Positions 18,338-27,233 of a stretch of DNA of 64,000 nt are shown piece after piece. The first letter of the stretch is position 1. Each line of letters starts with the position of its first letter. The position numbers and the translations under genes were made by a program. Origin of the DNA: Pelagimonas sp. (GTDB lineage: Bacteria; Pseudomonadota; Alphaproteobacteria; Rhodobacterales; Rhodobacteraceae); assembly GCA_025210345.1 (NCBI GenBank), contig JAOARX010000025.1, positions 124,001 to 188,000 of the forward strand, given 5' to 3'. The notes under the pieces were generated by a model. The model was not told the DNA's origin and ran no database searches. It saw nothing but the letters and a program-made list of their open reading frames with translations.

Positions 18338-19083
18338 CAAAATCCTTCCGTATTCAGGTCGAGGTCCAACTCATCCTCTTGGGATGCGCTCTCACCTAGT
18401 TCAAATCGGCGGTTTTGCAGATAAATCAAGCGCAACTGCACATAACTATCCGCACTCTCATAAAATACTGAATCAACTGAATCACTGAATTCTGCGCGGC
18501 GTCCGATGCCGCTGGCCAGTTTAACCTGTGTCGCGGCCTGGCGATGTGGCACCGAGAGCGAATAGCGAAGTGGGTCGGTGAACAGATCCACCACACGCCC
18601 CAGCACATCCCGCTGCGTCGCGGGCCCAAGCACCGGCAGCTCAAGATAGGCCCCTTCGCCCACGCCCCAGGTGGCCAGCGTCGCACCGAAATCGGTGTGA
18701 TCTTTTTGCAGACCCAGATCCGACGCCACATCAGCAATGCCACCGAACCCGATGATCGTGTTGACGCTAAAGCGCAAAGTATTGCGTCCTGCATCCCCCA
18801 AACGCCCCTGAAGGATCTGGTTTACAATGGTCTGAGGCAGCGACACCGTATCGGAAAAACTTGAAATATTATATTTCAACCCTTCGGGCAGCACCGCGTC
18901 ATAGCCTTTGGACACCGGGCGCAGCACGGCGCGATCAAGACCTTTGTTAAACGCATGAGAGCGGCGATTGACACCCTCGTAAGGATCATCGCCCGCAGGG
19001 TCCCCCCCTTGAACGACAGGGGTTGCACAGGCTGACAACAAGGCAAATCCCAATATGGCAATGGCTTGGCGCATTTCTCTCAT
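18337..19083 (-). CDS. mlaA: MlaA (VacJ) family outer-membrane lipoprotein
   Basis: The 248-residue lipoprotein has a signal peptide with lipobox (ALLSAC) and VacJ blocks including DDPYEGVNRRSHAFNKGLD, RPVSKGYDAVLP and GFGGIADVASDLGL. It removes mislocalised phospholipids from the outer leaflet of the outer membrane, with MlaC. ATGs at 19083 and 19074 and a GTG at 19086 are possible starts; I use 19083. It is divergent from the type I secretion genes across about 200 bases. Confidence 0.92.
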   Translation of the reverse strand: MREMRQAIAILGFALLSACATPVVQGGDPAGDDPYEGVNRRSHAFNKGLDRAVLRPVSKGYDAVLPEGLKYNISSFSDTVSLPQTIVNQILQGRLGDAGRNTLRFSVNTIIGFGGIADVASDLGLQKDHTDFGATLATWGVGEGAYLELPVLGPATQRDVLGRVVDLFTDPLRYSLSVPHRQAATQVKLASGIGRRAEFSDSVDSVFYESADSYVQLRLIYLQNRRFELGESASQEDELDLDLNTEGF

Positions 19084-19286
19084 CACTTAACAGTCTCGCT
19101 ACCCGAGGGTGATACACGATCTGCGTTACTCAAACGTCACCCCGGACAGACTACATAAGTTGAAAACAGCACAACCCCAACGCAACGCGCAGGTTTCAAT
19201 TCGCCTGTGGCATGATAGTGACATGACCGCAGGGGATCCCCGCGTATTTAACAGAACATTGAACACTTGCCTTACAGTATACCCGG

Positions 19287-21020
19287 ATGAATACATCTAG
19301 CAACGACCTTGGCCTGACCGAACTGCGTGGCGTGCGGCGCAAAAGCCGCGCTTACTATTGGTTTGTGGCCATCTTCAGCTTTTTCGTAAATTTGCTGATG
19401 CTGACAGGCCCGCTGTATATGATGCAGGTCTATGACCGGGTCCTGGGATCACGGTCCGAGGCGACGCTGGTTGCGCTGTCTGTATTGGTGGTTTTTCTGT
19501 ACGCGATGATGGGATTGCTGGATTACACCCGCGGGCGGATCATGGGGCGGGTGGCGGCCCGGTTTCAGGCGGATCTGGATATGCGGGTTTTCGAAGCCAC
19601 GATGCGTCGCGCCGCCGTCATGCCGGACGCGCTGTCCAAAACGGGCTTGCGGGATTTGGAATCAGTTCAGAGATTGATGTCTTCTCCGGTTTTGATGGCC
19701 CTCTTTGACATTCCTTGGACGCCGGTTTTTCTGTTTTCAATCATGATCTTCCATCCATGGCTGGGATATCTCGCACTGGCAGGCGGGGGGCTGCTGATCT
19801 TGGTGACCGTGATCAACCAGCTGGTCACACGCACCCCCACCCTTGCGTCCAATCAGGCTGTTATGCAGGCCGAAACCACCGCGGAACAGATCCGCAATGA
19901 GGCCGAGATGGTTCAGGCCTTGGGGATGTCGCGCGATGCGTTTGCGCGCTGGATGCTGGCCCGGAAAACCGCGCTTGGCGGGCAGATCACGACCGCAGAT
20001 GTGACGGGATCCTTCTCAACCCTGACCAAGACGCTGCGCCTTTTGTTGCAATCGGCCATGCTTGGGCTTGGGGCCTATCTTGTGCTGCAAGGTGAGCTCT
20101 CTCCCGGTGCCATGATCGCCGGGTCGATCCTGATGGGCCGTGCGCTGGCGCCGATTGAACTGGCGATTGGGCAATGGCCCTTGGTCGAACGGGCGCGCAA
20201 GGGCTGGCGCAATCTTGCGCAACTCTTGGGCGAGGTGCCCACCGAACCACAGCGTACGCAGCTCCCCACGCCAAAGGCGAAACTTGACGTACAGCAACTG
20301 ACCATCGTGCCGCCCGGTGAAAAGCAAGCCGCGCTAAAGGTGGTGAATTTCAAGGTCGAACCGGGGCAGGCCATCGGGGTGATCGGCCCGTCGGGATCGG
20401 GAAAGTCGACACTGGCGCGCGCGCTCACCGGGGTTTGGCCACCCGCAGGCGGCAAGGTCCGATTGGATGGCGCGTCCCTGGACCAATACCCGCCCGAGGT
20501 TCTGGGCAAGCATATTGGCTATCTCCCCCAACGCGTCACGCTGTTCGACGGCACCATTGCCGAGAACATATCGCGGTTGTCGCCATCCCCCGATGACGAT
20601 TTGATCGTCGCGGCAGCAAAAAAGGCAGACGCGCATGAAATGATCCTCAAGCTGCCCAAAGGATACGACACCCCGGTCACCGCCACAGGCGGGCGTTTGT
20701 CGGGGGGGCAGATGCAGCGAATTGGCCTGGCCCGGGCGATGTATGGCGACCCGGTGGTGCTTGTGCTGGACGAACCGAACTCAAACCTCGACAATGAGGG
20801 GTCCGAGGCCGTGAACCGCGCAATTCGCGGGTTCAAAGAGCAGGGCAAAGCCGTGCTGATCATGGCGCACCGTCCTGCCGCCATCAAGGAATGTGACCTG
20901 CTTTTGATGATCGAAAACGGCCAGGGCAGCGCCTTTGGCCCCAAGGATGACGTCCTGCGTACGATGGTCAAGAACCACCAGCAGATTCAACAATCTACCG
21001 GTCAGGGGGGCGTGCGATGA
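19287..21020 (+). CDS. Type I secretion ABC transporter (PrtD/HlyB-like, membrane-ATPase fusion)
   Basis: The 577-residue protein has an N-terminal six-helix transmembrane domain (about 25-300, with GPLYMMQVYDRVLGSRSEAT typical of the PrtD family) and a C-terminal ATPase with Walker A GPSGSGKST (367-375), signature LSGGQMQR and Walker B VVLVLDEPNSNLD. There is no N-terminal C39 peptidase domain, as usual for RTX-protease and lipase exporters. The adaptor gene follows with a four-base ATGA overlap. Neither a TolC-type outer-membrane channel nor an RTX substrate is adjacent, so the exported protein is unknown. Confidence 0.93.
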   Translation: MNTSSNDLGLTELRGVRRKSRAYYWFVAIFSFFVNLLMLTGPLYMMQVYDRVLGSRSEATLVALSVLVVFLYAMMGLLDYTRGRIMGRVAARFQADLDMRVFEATMRRAAVMPDALSKTGLRDLESVQRLMSSPVLMALFDIPWTPVFLFSIMIFHPWLGYLALAGGGLLILVTVINQLVTRTPTLASNQAVMQAETTAEQIRNEAEMVQALGMSRDAFARWMLARKTALGGQITTADVTGSFSTLTKTLRLLLQSAMLGLGAYLVLQGELSPGAMIAGSILMGRALAPIELAIGQWPLVERARKGWRNLAQLLGEVPTEPQRTQLPTPKAKLDVQQLTIVPPGEKQAALKVVNFKVEPGQAIGVIGPSGSGKSTLARALTGVWPPAGGKVRLDGASLDQYPPEVLGKHIGYLPQRVTLFDGTIAENISRLSPSPDDDLIVAAAKKADAHEMILKLPKGYDTPVTATGGRLSGGQMQRIGLARAMYGDPVVLVLDEPNSNLDNEGSEAVNRAIRGFKEQGKAVLIMAHRPAAIKECDLLLMIENGQGSAFGPKDDVLRTMVKNHQQIQQSTGQGGVR

Positions 21021-22321
21021 GCGACCACAAGGACTTTCCGATTCGCGGCCACATGTTTCTTGGACTGATTGCCTTGGCCATCCTTGTCGGAGGATTTGGA
21101 ACCTGGGCCTCAACCACCACGATTTCCGGGGCAATTGTCGCGGGGGGCGCCATCGAAGTCGACCAGAATCGTCAGATCGTTCAGCACCCTGACGGCGGTG
21201 TGGTGGCGCAAATTCTTGTGGACGAGGGGGACACGGTTCAGCTGGGCGACACCCTGATCCGATTGGATCCCACGCTTTTGCAATCCGAACTCTTCATCAC
21301 CGAGGGCCAGTATTTCGAGATTTCGGCGCGGCGCGCACGGCTTCAGGCCGAACGCGATGGCCGCGATCTGATCCTCTTTGCACCCGAACTCTTGACCCTG
21401 TCCGCGGACAACGCCGAGGTCGCGGACATGATCGAAGGCCAACGCAACCTGTTTGCCGCGCGCCGGGAATCGATTGCCCGCCAGGTTGAACAACTGTCCA
21501 AACGGCGTGACCAGATCGCGGATCAGGTTGCAGGCATCGCAGCCCAACAAGAGGCTCTGCAAAAACAGCTCACCCTTATAAATCAAGAGCTTAACGGAAA
21601 ACAGGAATTGCTGAAAGGCGGTCTAACCCGCGCAAGCGAAGTTCTGTCCTTGCAACGGGAACAAGCGCGGCTTTCCGGCATCGCAGGTGAGTTGACCGCA
21701 ACCCGCGCACAGGCTCAGGGGCGCATGACCGAAATCGATATCCAGATACTCGGGCTGAACACCCAGCGACGCGAGGAAGCGATCACAACCCTGCGCGATC
21801 TGCAATCCCGCGAGCGTGAGCTGGCTGAACAGCGCCGCGCCATCAAGGAACGGCTGACCCGAATGGAAATCAAGGCCCCGGTCAGCGGTGTGGTCTATGG
21901 GCTGACCGTGTTCACCCCCCGTTCCGTCATCCGGCCCGCCGACGCGGTGCTGTATCTGGTGCCTCAGGACCGCCCCCTGGTCATCGCCGCACGGGTCGAA
22001 CCCATTCACATCGATCAGCTTTTCGTGAACCAAGAGGTTGCTTTGCGCTTTTCCGCATTGGATCAAAGGGAAACGCCGGAACTGTTCGGCCAGGTGGTGC
22101 AAATTTCAGCAGATGCCTTCGAAGATCAGGCCGCGCGCAATCGCTATTACCGGGCCGAGATCGTTCTGAATGATGGGGAAACCGCACGCCTGCCTGCCGG
22201 GACCGCCCTGATCCCCGGAATGCCGGTCGAGGCCTTCATCCGAACAGCCGACCGCACCCCGTTGGCCTATCTGGTCAAACCCTTCACCGACTATTTCGCC
22301 CGAGCGTTCCGCGAAAGCTAG
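21017..22321 (+). CDS. Type I secretion periplasmic adaptor (HlyD/PrtE family)
   Basis: The 434-residue protein has a short cytoplasmic N-terminus, one membrane helix (about 15-37) and a biotinyl-like half motif near HPDGGVVAQILVDEGDTVQ. Long coiled-coil helices follow (about 120-290, rich in Glu, Gln and Arg), then the C-terminal beta domain starting MEIKAPVSGVVYGLTV. It links the ABC transporter to an outer-membrane TolC channel. Its ATG overlaps the transporter stop, so the two are translated together. Confidence 0.93.
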   Translation: MSDHKDFPIRGHMFLGLIALAILVGGFGTWASTTTISGAIVAGGAIEVDQNRQIVQHPDGGVVAQILVDEGDTVQLGDTLIRLDPTLLQSELFITEGQYFEISARRARLQAERDGRDLILFAPELLTLSADNAEVADMIEGQRNLFAARRESIARQVEQLSKRRDQIADQVAGIAAQQEALQKQLTLINQELNGKQELLKGGLTRASEVLSLQREQARLSGIAGELTATRAQAQGRMTEIDIQILGLNTQRREEAITTLRDLQSRERELAEQRRAIKERLTRMEIKAPVSGVVYGLTVFTPRSVIRPADAVLYLVPQDRPLVIAARVEPIHIDQLFVNQEVALRFSALDQRETPELFGQVVQISADAFEDQAARNRYYRAEIVLNDGETARLPAGTALIPGMPVEAFIRTADRTPLAYLVKPFTDYFARAFRES

Positions 22322-22415
22322 GACTTGACGGAATCCGTGGGACACGTGTCGCGCTTTACGCTTTCCTTTGTGGCATGGGGGCAATAGCCTCGCGTCGATT
22401 CTACAGGAGATGCGC

Positions 22416-22880
22416 ATGTCCAACGCGATTGAAACCCGCCTCGATGAATTGGGCCTAACTCTACCCAATGCACCCGCTCCGGCGGCCAACTATGTCCCCT
22501 ATGTGCGCACCGGAAACACGCTGTACGTGTCTGGTCAGATCAGCGCAAACGCCGACGGGTTCATCACCGGCAAGGTCGGCGCGGACCTCACCGTGGAACA
22601 GGGGGCGGCCGCCGCAAAATCCTGCGCGCTCAGCCTGCTAGCCCAGGTGCGTGCCGCCTGTGACGGCGATCTGACCCGCCTGAAGCGCGTGGTCAAACTG
22701 GTGGGGTTCGTCAACTCTCACGGGGATTTCACCGACCAACCCAAGGTGATCAATGGGGCCTCGGATACCATGGTGGAAATCCTTGGCGATGCCGGTCGCC
22801 ATGCGCGCTCGGCGGTGTCCGCAGGGGCGCTGCCTTTTAACGTCGCCGTGGAAATCGAAGGCATCTTCGAGGTCGAATAA
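22416..22880 (+). CDS. RidA (YjgF/UK114) family protein
   Basis: The 154-residue protein belongs to the RidA family of reactive enamine/imine deaminases or related subgroups. Family features include GNTLYVSGQISANADG, GKVGADLTVEQGAAAAKSCALSLLAQ and the end GALPFNVAVEIEGIFEV. The ATG at 22416 has AGGAG at a good distance. The Arg that defines true RidA deaminases is not obvious at the usual place, so it may be another subgroup. The stop overlaps the start of the phosphodiesterase gene by one base. Confidence 0.9.
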   Translation: MSNAIETRLDELGLTLPNAPAPAANYVPYVRTGNTLYVSGQISANADGFITGKVGADLTVEQGAAAAKSCALSLLAQVRAACDGDLTRLKRVVKLVGFVNSHGDFTDQPKVINGASDTMVEILGDAGRHARSAVSAGALPFNVAVEIEGIFEVE

Positions 22881-23638
22881 TGCCACAGCTGCCCGATGCC
22901 TTTCTCACCCGCCCGATTGCGCACAGGGCTTTGCATGATCTGAACGATCAGCGTCCCGAAAATTCGCGCGCGGCCATCCGGGCCGCGATCAACGCCGGGT
23001 ATGGCATCGAGATCGATTTGCAACTGTCGAATGACGGGCAAGCCATGGTTTTCCATGACTATGGGCTGGCCCGTCTGACCGATGAAACAGGTCCCATCCA
23101 TCAACGCACGGCTGCTGAATTGGGGCGGATCCCACTGCTTCAGAGCAGTGGAGAAGGCATTCCGACTCTGGGCGAAGTCCTCGATCTGATCGCTGGCCAA
23201 GTGCCTTTATTGATTGAACTCAAGGACCAGGATGGCGCTATGGGGCCGGATGTCGGACCGCTTGAACATGCCACGGCCCAGGCACTATGCGGCTATGGCG
23301 GACCCGTTGCGCTCATGTCCTTCAATCCGCATTCCGTTGCGCTGCTGGCGGAGCTGGCCCCGGACATCCCGCGCGGCCTGACGACAGAATCCTACCCGGC
23401 CGAGCATTGGCCAACCCTCAACGCCACCACCCGTGGCCATCTGCGCATGATCCCGGATTTCGACCGTGTCGGCGCCAGCTTTGTCAGCCACAACCACCGT
23501 CACCTCGACAGCCCGGCGCTATTGGCCCTGCACAAACGCGGCGTGCCGATCCTGTGCTGGACCACCCGTTCGCCAGAAGAAGAGGCGGCCGCACGGCGCA
23601 TCGTCAAAAACGTGACATTCGAGGGCTACGCCGCTTGA
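22880..23638 (+). CDS. Glycerophosphodiester phosphodiesterase family protein
   Basis: The 252-residue protein has the GDPD TIM-barrel hallmarks: AHRALHDLNDQRPENSRAA (His-Arg and Glu-Asn), GIEIDLQLSNDGQAMVFHD (Glu, Asp and the catalytic His) and LLIELKDQ. It is predicted to cleave glycerophosphodiesters to glycerol 3-phosphate and an alcohol. No signal peptide is present, so it is probably cytoplasmic. Its start overlaps the RidA-type gene by one base, and the acyltransferase-like gene follows 31 bases later, so this is likely one operon. Confidence 0.92.
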   Translation: MPQLPDAFLTRPIAHRALHDLNDQRPENSRAAIRAAINAGYGIEIDLQLSNDGQAMVFHDYGLARLTDETGPIHQRTAAELGRIPLLQSSGEGIPTLGEVLDLIAGQVPLLIELKDQDGAMGPDVGPLEHATAQALCGYGGPVALMSFNPHSVALLAELAPDIPRGLTTESYPAEHWPTLNATTRGHLRMIPDFDRVGASFVSHNHRHLDSPALLALHKRGVPILCWTTRSPEEEAAARRIVKNVTFEGYAA

Positions 23639-23669
23639 CCCGGCGCGCGGCCACCCCAATCTTGACCTC

Positions 23670-24857
23670 ATGACCCAGCCGCCCGCCCTGACCGTCACCT
23701 CTTTGAATGCGCTATCGAACATCGATGCCGCAGACTGGGATGCCTGCGCCTGTCCCGAGGTGCGCAGCGGCCGGCCCGTTGATCCATTTACAACCCATCG
23801 CTTTCTGAACGCTCTGGAAGACAGCGGTTCGGTCGGGCATGGCACCGGGTGGCAGCCGCACCACCTGGTCGTGCGCGATGACAATCAGGTCATTGCAGTC
23901 GCGCCCATGTATGCGAAATCGCATTCTCAGGGCGAGTACATCTTTGATCACAGCTGGGCGCATGCGTTGGAAAACGCTGGCGGGCGCTATTACCCCAAGC
24001 TGCAAATCGCCGTACCCTTTACCCCCGCAACCGGGCGGCGCTTTCTCACACGGCCGGGACACGAAGCCCAGGGCATGGGCGCGCTAGTACAGGCTGCCGT
24101 GCAGATCGGGGCCGAGAACGACCTGTCTTCTTTGCACATCACCTTTTGCAGCGAAGACGAAGCCATCGCCGGTGCGCAGATGGGATTGCTTCGCCGCTGC
24201 AGCCAACAGTTCCACTGGGTCAATGCAGGGTATGACAGCTTTGACGCGTTTCTGGCCAACCTGTCGTCACGCAAGCGCAAGGCAATCCGCAAAGAACGGC
24301 AAAAATCCATGGGGTTCGGCGGCCGGATTCACACGCTGACAGGGCATGACATCAAACCAGAGCACTGGGATGCCTTTTGGCAATTCTACCAGGATACGGG
24401 CGCGCGCAAATGGGGCAGCCCCTATCTGACGCGCGCGTTTTTCGAAATTGCCCACGCGACATTGCGCGATGATATCGTCCTTGTCATGGCGGAACGGGAT
24501 GGTCAGTATATTGCGGGCGCGCTGAATTTTCTCGGGCGGGATACACTGTTCGGGCGCTATTGGGGCTGCATCGAAGACCACCCCTGCCTGCATTTCGAGG
24601 TTTGCTATTATCAGGCCATCGATTTTGCCATCACCCATGGATTGACCTGTGTCGAAGCCGGGGCGCAGGGTGAACACAAGCTGGCGCGCGGCTATATGCC
24701 TGTCACCACGCATTCCCTGCACTGGCTGGCCAATCCAGGTTTTTCCGACGCGGTCGCCCGTTTTCTGGAAGAGGAACGGGCCGCAGTGGATGAAGACATC
24801 GAGATCCTCACCAGCTACGGCCCGTTTCGCCAATCAGCGGTGCAGGAACACGACTAG
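23670..24857 (+). CDS. DUF482/COG3146-type acyltransferase (GNAT/FemAB-like)
   Basis: The 395-residue protein matches a family of predicted N-acyltransferases with two GNAT-like halves. Blocks include WDACACPEVRSGRPVDPFTTHRFL at the start, FLANLSSRKRKAIRKERQ in the middle and FGRYWGCIEDHPCLHFEVCYYQAI near the C-terminus. Its substrate is unknown; an amino-acyl or peptidoglycan-like acceptor has been suggested for relatives. No signal peptide is seen. It is the last gene of the RidA-phosphodiesterase run and is convergent with the peroxiredoxin. Confidence 0.85.
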   Translation: MTQPPALTVTSLNALSNIDAADWDACACPEVRSGRPVDPFTTHRFLNALEDSGSVGHGTGWQPHHLVVRDDNQVIAVAPMYAKSHSQGEYIFDHSWAHALENAGGRYYPKLQIAVPFTPATGRRFLTRPGHEAQGMGALVQAAVQIGAENDLSSLHITFCSEDEAIAGAQMGLLRRCSQQFHWVNAGYDSFDAFLANLSSRKRKAIRKERQKSMGFGGRIHTLTGHDIKPEHWDAFWQFYQDTGARKWGSPYLTRAFFEIAHATLRDDIVLVMAERDGQYIAGALNFLGRDTLFGRYWGCIEDHPCLHFEVCYYQAIDFAITHGLTCVEAGAQGEHKLARGYMPVTTHSLHWLANPGFSDAVARFLEEERAAVDEDIEILTSYGPFRQSAVQEHD

Positions 24858-24881
24858 GCTCAGGTCCCCGGCCTGGGTGCG

Positions 24882-25376
24882 TTAGGCAGGGATCTGCTCC
24901 AACAGCGCTTCACCGCCTGAAATCTCACAGCTTCCCTTGGCAGTCTCGATGTTGAGAATGCTGACCACCCCATCTTCGATCAGGGCGGCAAAGCGCTGAC
25001 AGCGCGTGATCAACCCGGCGGGTGCGACGGTGAAATCCATGCCAATGGCCTTGGTAAACGCGGCATCGGCATCGGCCAACATGGTGATGCCAGCTGCGGT
25101 TGCACGGGTTTCAACCCCCCAGGCCTGCATAACAAAGGGGTCGTTGACCGACAGACAGATCACCTCATCCACCCCTTTCGCAGCCAGGCCGTCCATGACG
25201 CGAATGAAACTTGGCACATGGGCGGAATGGCATGTGGGGGTAAAGGCACCGGGGACCGCGAACATCACCACTTTTCGCCCCTTGGTCAGCGTCTGCATGT
25301 TCACGGCTTCCGGGCCATTCGCCCCCATCCGCAGCAAATCCACATCGGGTAGGGGATCACCTGTTGAAATTGGCAT
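24882..25376 (-). CDS. Peroxiredoxin (Prx5/AhpE-like, PRX5 subfamily)
   Basis: The 164-residue protein has the peroxidatic motif PGAFTPTCHSAHVPSF, with the active Cys near residue 49, and the Prx5 start of the type GDPLPDVDLLR. It reduces hydrogen peroxide and organic peroxides with thiol donors such as glutathione or glutaredoxin. No fused glutaredoxin domain is present. It is convergent with the acyltransferase gene and divergent from the ferredoxin reductase. Confidence 0.92.
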   Translation of the reverse strand: MPISTGDPLPDVDLLRMGANGPEAVNMQTLTKGRKVVMFAVPGAFTPTCHSAHVPSFIRVMDGLAAKGVDEVICLSVNDPFVMQAWGVETRATAAGITMLADADAAFTKAIGMDFTVAPAGLITRCQRFAALIEDGVVSILNIETAKGSCEISGGEALLEQIPA

Positions 25377-25467
25377 TTTCGTGTCGCTCCTTGAGTTGCG
25401 TTCAGAATTGCGTTCAGGTCAGATACGCCTATAGCTTGTCACCGGATCAGTTCAAAAGGGCAAGAGC

Positions 25468-26673
25468 ATGAGCAAAACCGTCGTTGTTGGGGCCGGACAG
25501 GCCGCCGCATCTCTCGTGGCACGGCTGCGCGGCAAGGGATACGAAGGCACCATCACACTGATCGGAGACGAGCCCAGCCCCCCCTACCAGCGCCCGCCCC
25601 TGTCCAAGGCCTATCTGCTTGGGGACATGGCGCTTGAACGCCTGTTTCTGCGCCCTGAAACCTTTTATGGCGAAAACGGCATCGACCTGCGTGTCTCAAC
25701 CACCGTTACGGGGATCGACCGTGAGAACCGCAGGGTTCTGACCGCGCAGACCGCGCATGATTATGACAACCTTGTATTGTGCACCGGGTCCGTCCCGCGC
25801 CACCTGCCCGCCTCGATTGGCGGTGATCTGGCCGGTGTACATGTTGTACGCACGTTGAAAGACGTGGACGACATGGCGCCGTCTTTCCGTGCAGGCGCGC
25901 GGGTATTGATCATTGGCGGCGGCTATATCGGGCTTGAGGCCGCGGCGGTTTCGGCCAAGCTTGGCCTGAAGGTGACCTTGGTTGAGATGGCCGACCGCAT
26001 CCTGCAGCGGGTCGCCGCGCCCGAGACCTCAGATTTTTTCCGGGATCTGCACATGTCACATGGCGTCGACCTGCGCGAAGGTGTCGGGCTCAGCCGATTG
26101 ATCGGTGACGATACCGTGACCGGGGCGGAACTGACAGATGGCAGCACGCTTGAGGCAGATTTTGTCATTGTCGGGGTGGGCATTGCGCCAGCCACGGCGC
26201 TTGCCGAAGCGGCGGGGATCGCAATCGACAATGGGATCAAGACCGACGCGCGTGGACAGACCTCTGACCCGGCGATCTGGGCGGCGGGCGATTGCGCGTC
26301 TTTCCCGTTGAACGGAGAGCAAACCCGGCTGGAAAGCGTTGGCAACGCGATTGATCAGGCGGAACTGGTGGCTGACAATATCATGGGCGCCGGGCGTGAC
26401 TATGTGGTCAAACCGTGGTTTTGGTCCGACCAGTACGATGTGAAATTGCAGATCGCCGGGCTGAACGCCGGGTACGACCGGATTGTGGTGCGCGAAGGCG
26501 ACGACACCTGCTCTCATTGGTATTACAAAGGCACGACCCTGCTGGCCATCGACGCGATGAATGACCCGCGCGGATATATGGTTGGCAAACGCCTGATCGA
26601 GGCGGGAAAATCCCCCGCGCCCGAAGCCGTGGCAGACCCTGAAACCGATCTCAAATCCCTGCTGAAAGCGTGA
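25468..26673 (+). CDS. FAD-dependent pyridine nucleotide-disulfide oxidoreductase (ferredoxin reductase type)
   Basis: The 401-residue protein has an FAD-binding start (TVVVGAGQAAASLVARLR), PPYQRPPLSKAYL, the NAD(P)-binding loop VLIIGGGYIGLEAAAVSAKLG and IWAAGDCASFP. This is the layout of ferredoxin reductases of oxygenase and P450 systems. It probably passes electrons from NAD(P)H to a ferredoxin. Partner oxygenases are not adjacent; alkB is about 12 kb away. The stop overlaps the rsmD start as GTGA. Confidence 0.92.
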   Translation: MSKTVVVGAGQAAASLVARLRGKGYEGTITLIGDEPSPPYQRPPLSKAYLLGDMALERLFLRPETFYGENGIDLRVSTTVTGIDRENRRVLTAQTAHDYDNLVLCTGSVPRHLPASIGGDLAGVHVVRTLKDVDDMAPSFRAGARVLIIGGGYIGLEAAAVSAKLGLKVTLVEMADRILQRVAAPETSDFFRDLHMSHGVDLREGVGLSRLIGDDTVTGAELTDGSTLEADFVIVGVGIAPATALAEAAGIAIDNGIKTDARGQTSDPAIWAAGDCASFPLNGEQTRLESVGNAIDQAELVADNIMGAGRDYVVKPWFWSDQYDVKLQIAGLNAGYDRIVVREGDDTCSHWYYKGTTLLAIDAMNDPRGYMVGKRLIEAGKSPAPEAVADPETDLKSLLKA

Positions 26674-27227
26674 GGATCATTGCCGGAGAATATCGCGGCC
26701 GGCGCCTGACAGCGGTGGGCAAAGGGGACACGGGCGCGCATCTGCGCCCAACCACGGACCGCGTGCGCGAAAGCCTGTTCAATATGCTGGGGGGCGGACG
26801 CTTTGGGGATCCGTTCACACATGCGCGGGTCCTGGATCTGTTCGCAGGCACGGGCGCGCTGGGGCTTGAGGCCCTTTCGCGCGGGGCGGCGCATGTGGAT
26901 TTCGTGGAAAATGGCCGCGTGGGACAGCGATTGATCCGCGAGAATATCAAACTGTTGGGCTGTGCTGAACGCTGTAACGTGATCGGGTCGGATGCCACGC
27001 GCCTGCCAACCGCCAGCGCCCCCGCCACGCTGGTTTTTCTGGACCCCCCCTATGGCAAAGCCTTGGGTGAACGGGCCCTTGGGGCCGTGCAATCCGCTGG
27101 TTGGATCGCACCCGAGACCCTGGTGGTCTGGGAAGAAAATGCCCCCCAGCCTGCGCCGGAGGGCTTTGATTTGTTGGACACGCGCCGCTATGGCGACACG
27201 ACGGTCACACTGTTAGAGGCGCGTTAA
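26670..27227 (+). CDS. rsmD: 16S rRNA (guanine(966)-N2)-methyltransferase
   Basis: The 185-residue SAM-dependent enzyme begins VRIIAGEYRGRRL (GTG start inside the GTGA overlap with the reductase gene). It has the SAM motif VLDLFAGTGALGLEALSRGA and the catalytic FLDPPYGKAL (NPPY-type) motif. It methylates G966 in helix 31 of 16S rRNA during 30S assembly. The gene is convergent with the TRAP-type binding protein, with six bases between stops. Confidence 0.94.
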   Translation: MRIIAGEYRGRRLTAVGKGDTGAHLRPTTDRVRESLFNMLGGGRFGDPFTHARVLDLFAGTGALGLEALSRGAAHVDFVENGRVGQRLIRENIKLLGCAERCNVIGSDATRLPTASAPATLVFLDPPYGKALGERALGAVQSAGWIAPETLVVWEENAPQPAPEGFDLLDTRRYGDTTVTLLEAR

Positions 27228-27233
27228 GCCCGA

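Noticed and set aside
19084-19286. A short plus-strand frame (19109-19300) before the type I secretion transporter
   Set aside because: It has no ribosome-binding site or family likeness and overlaps the transporter start; likely just leader DNA.
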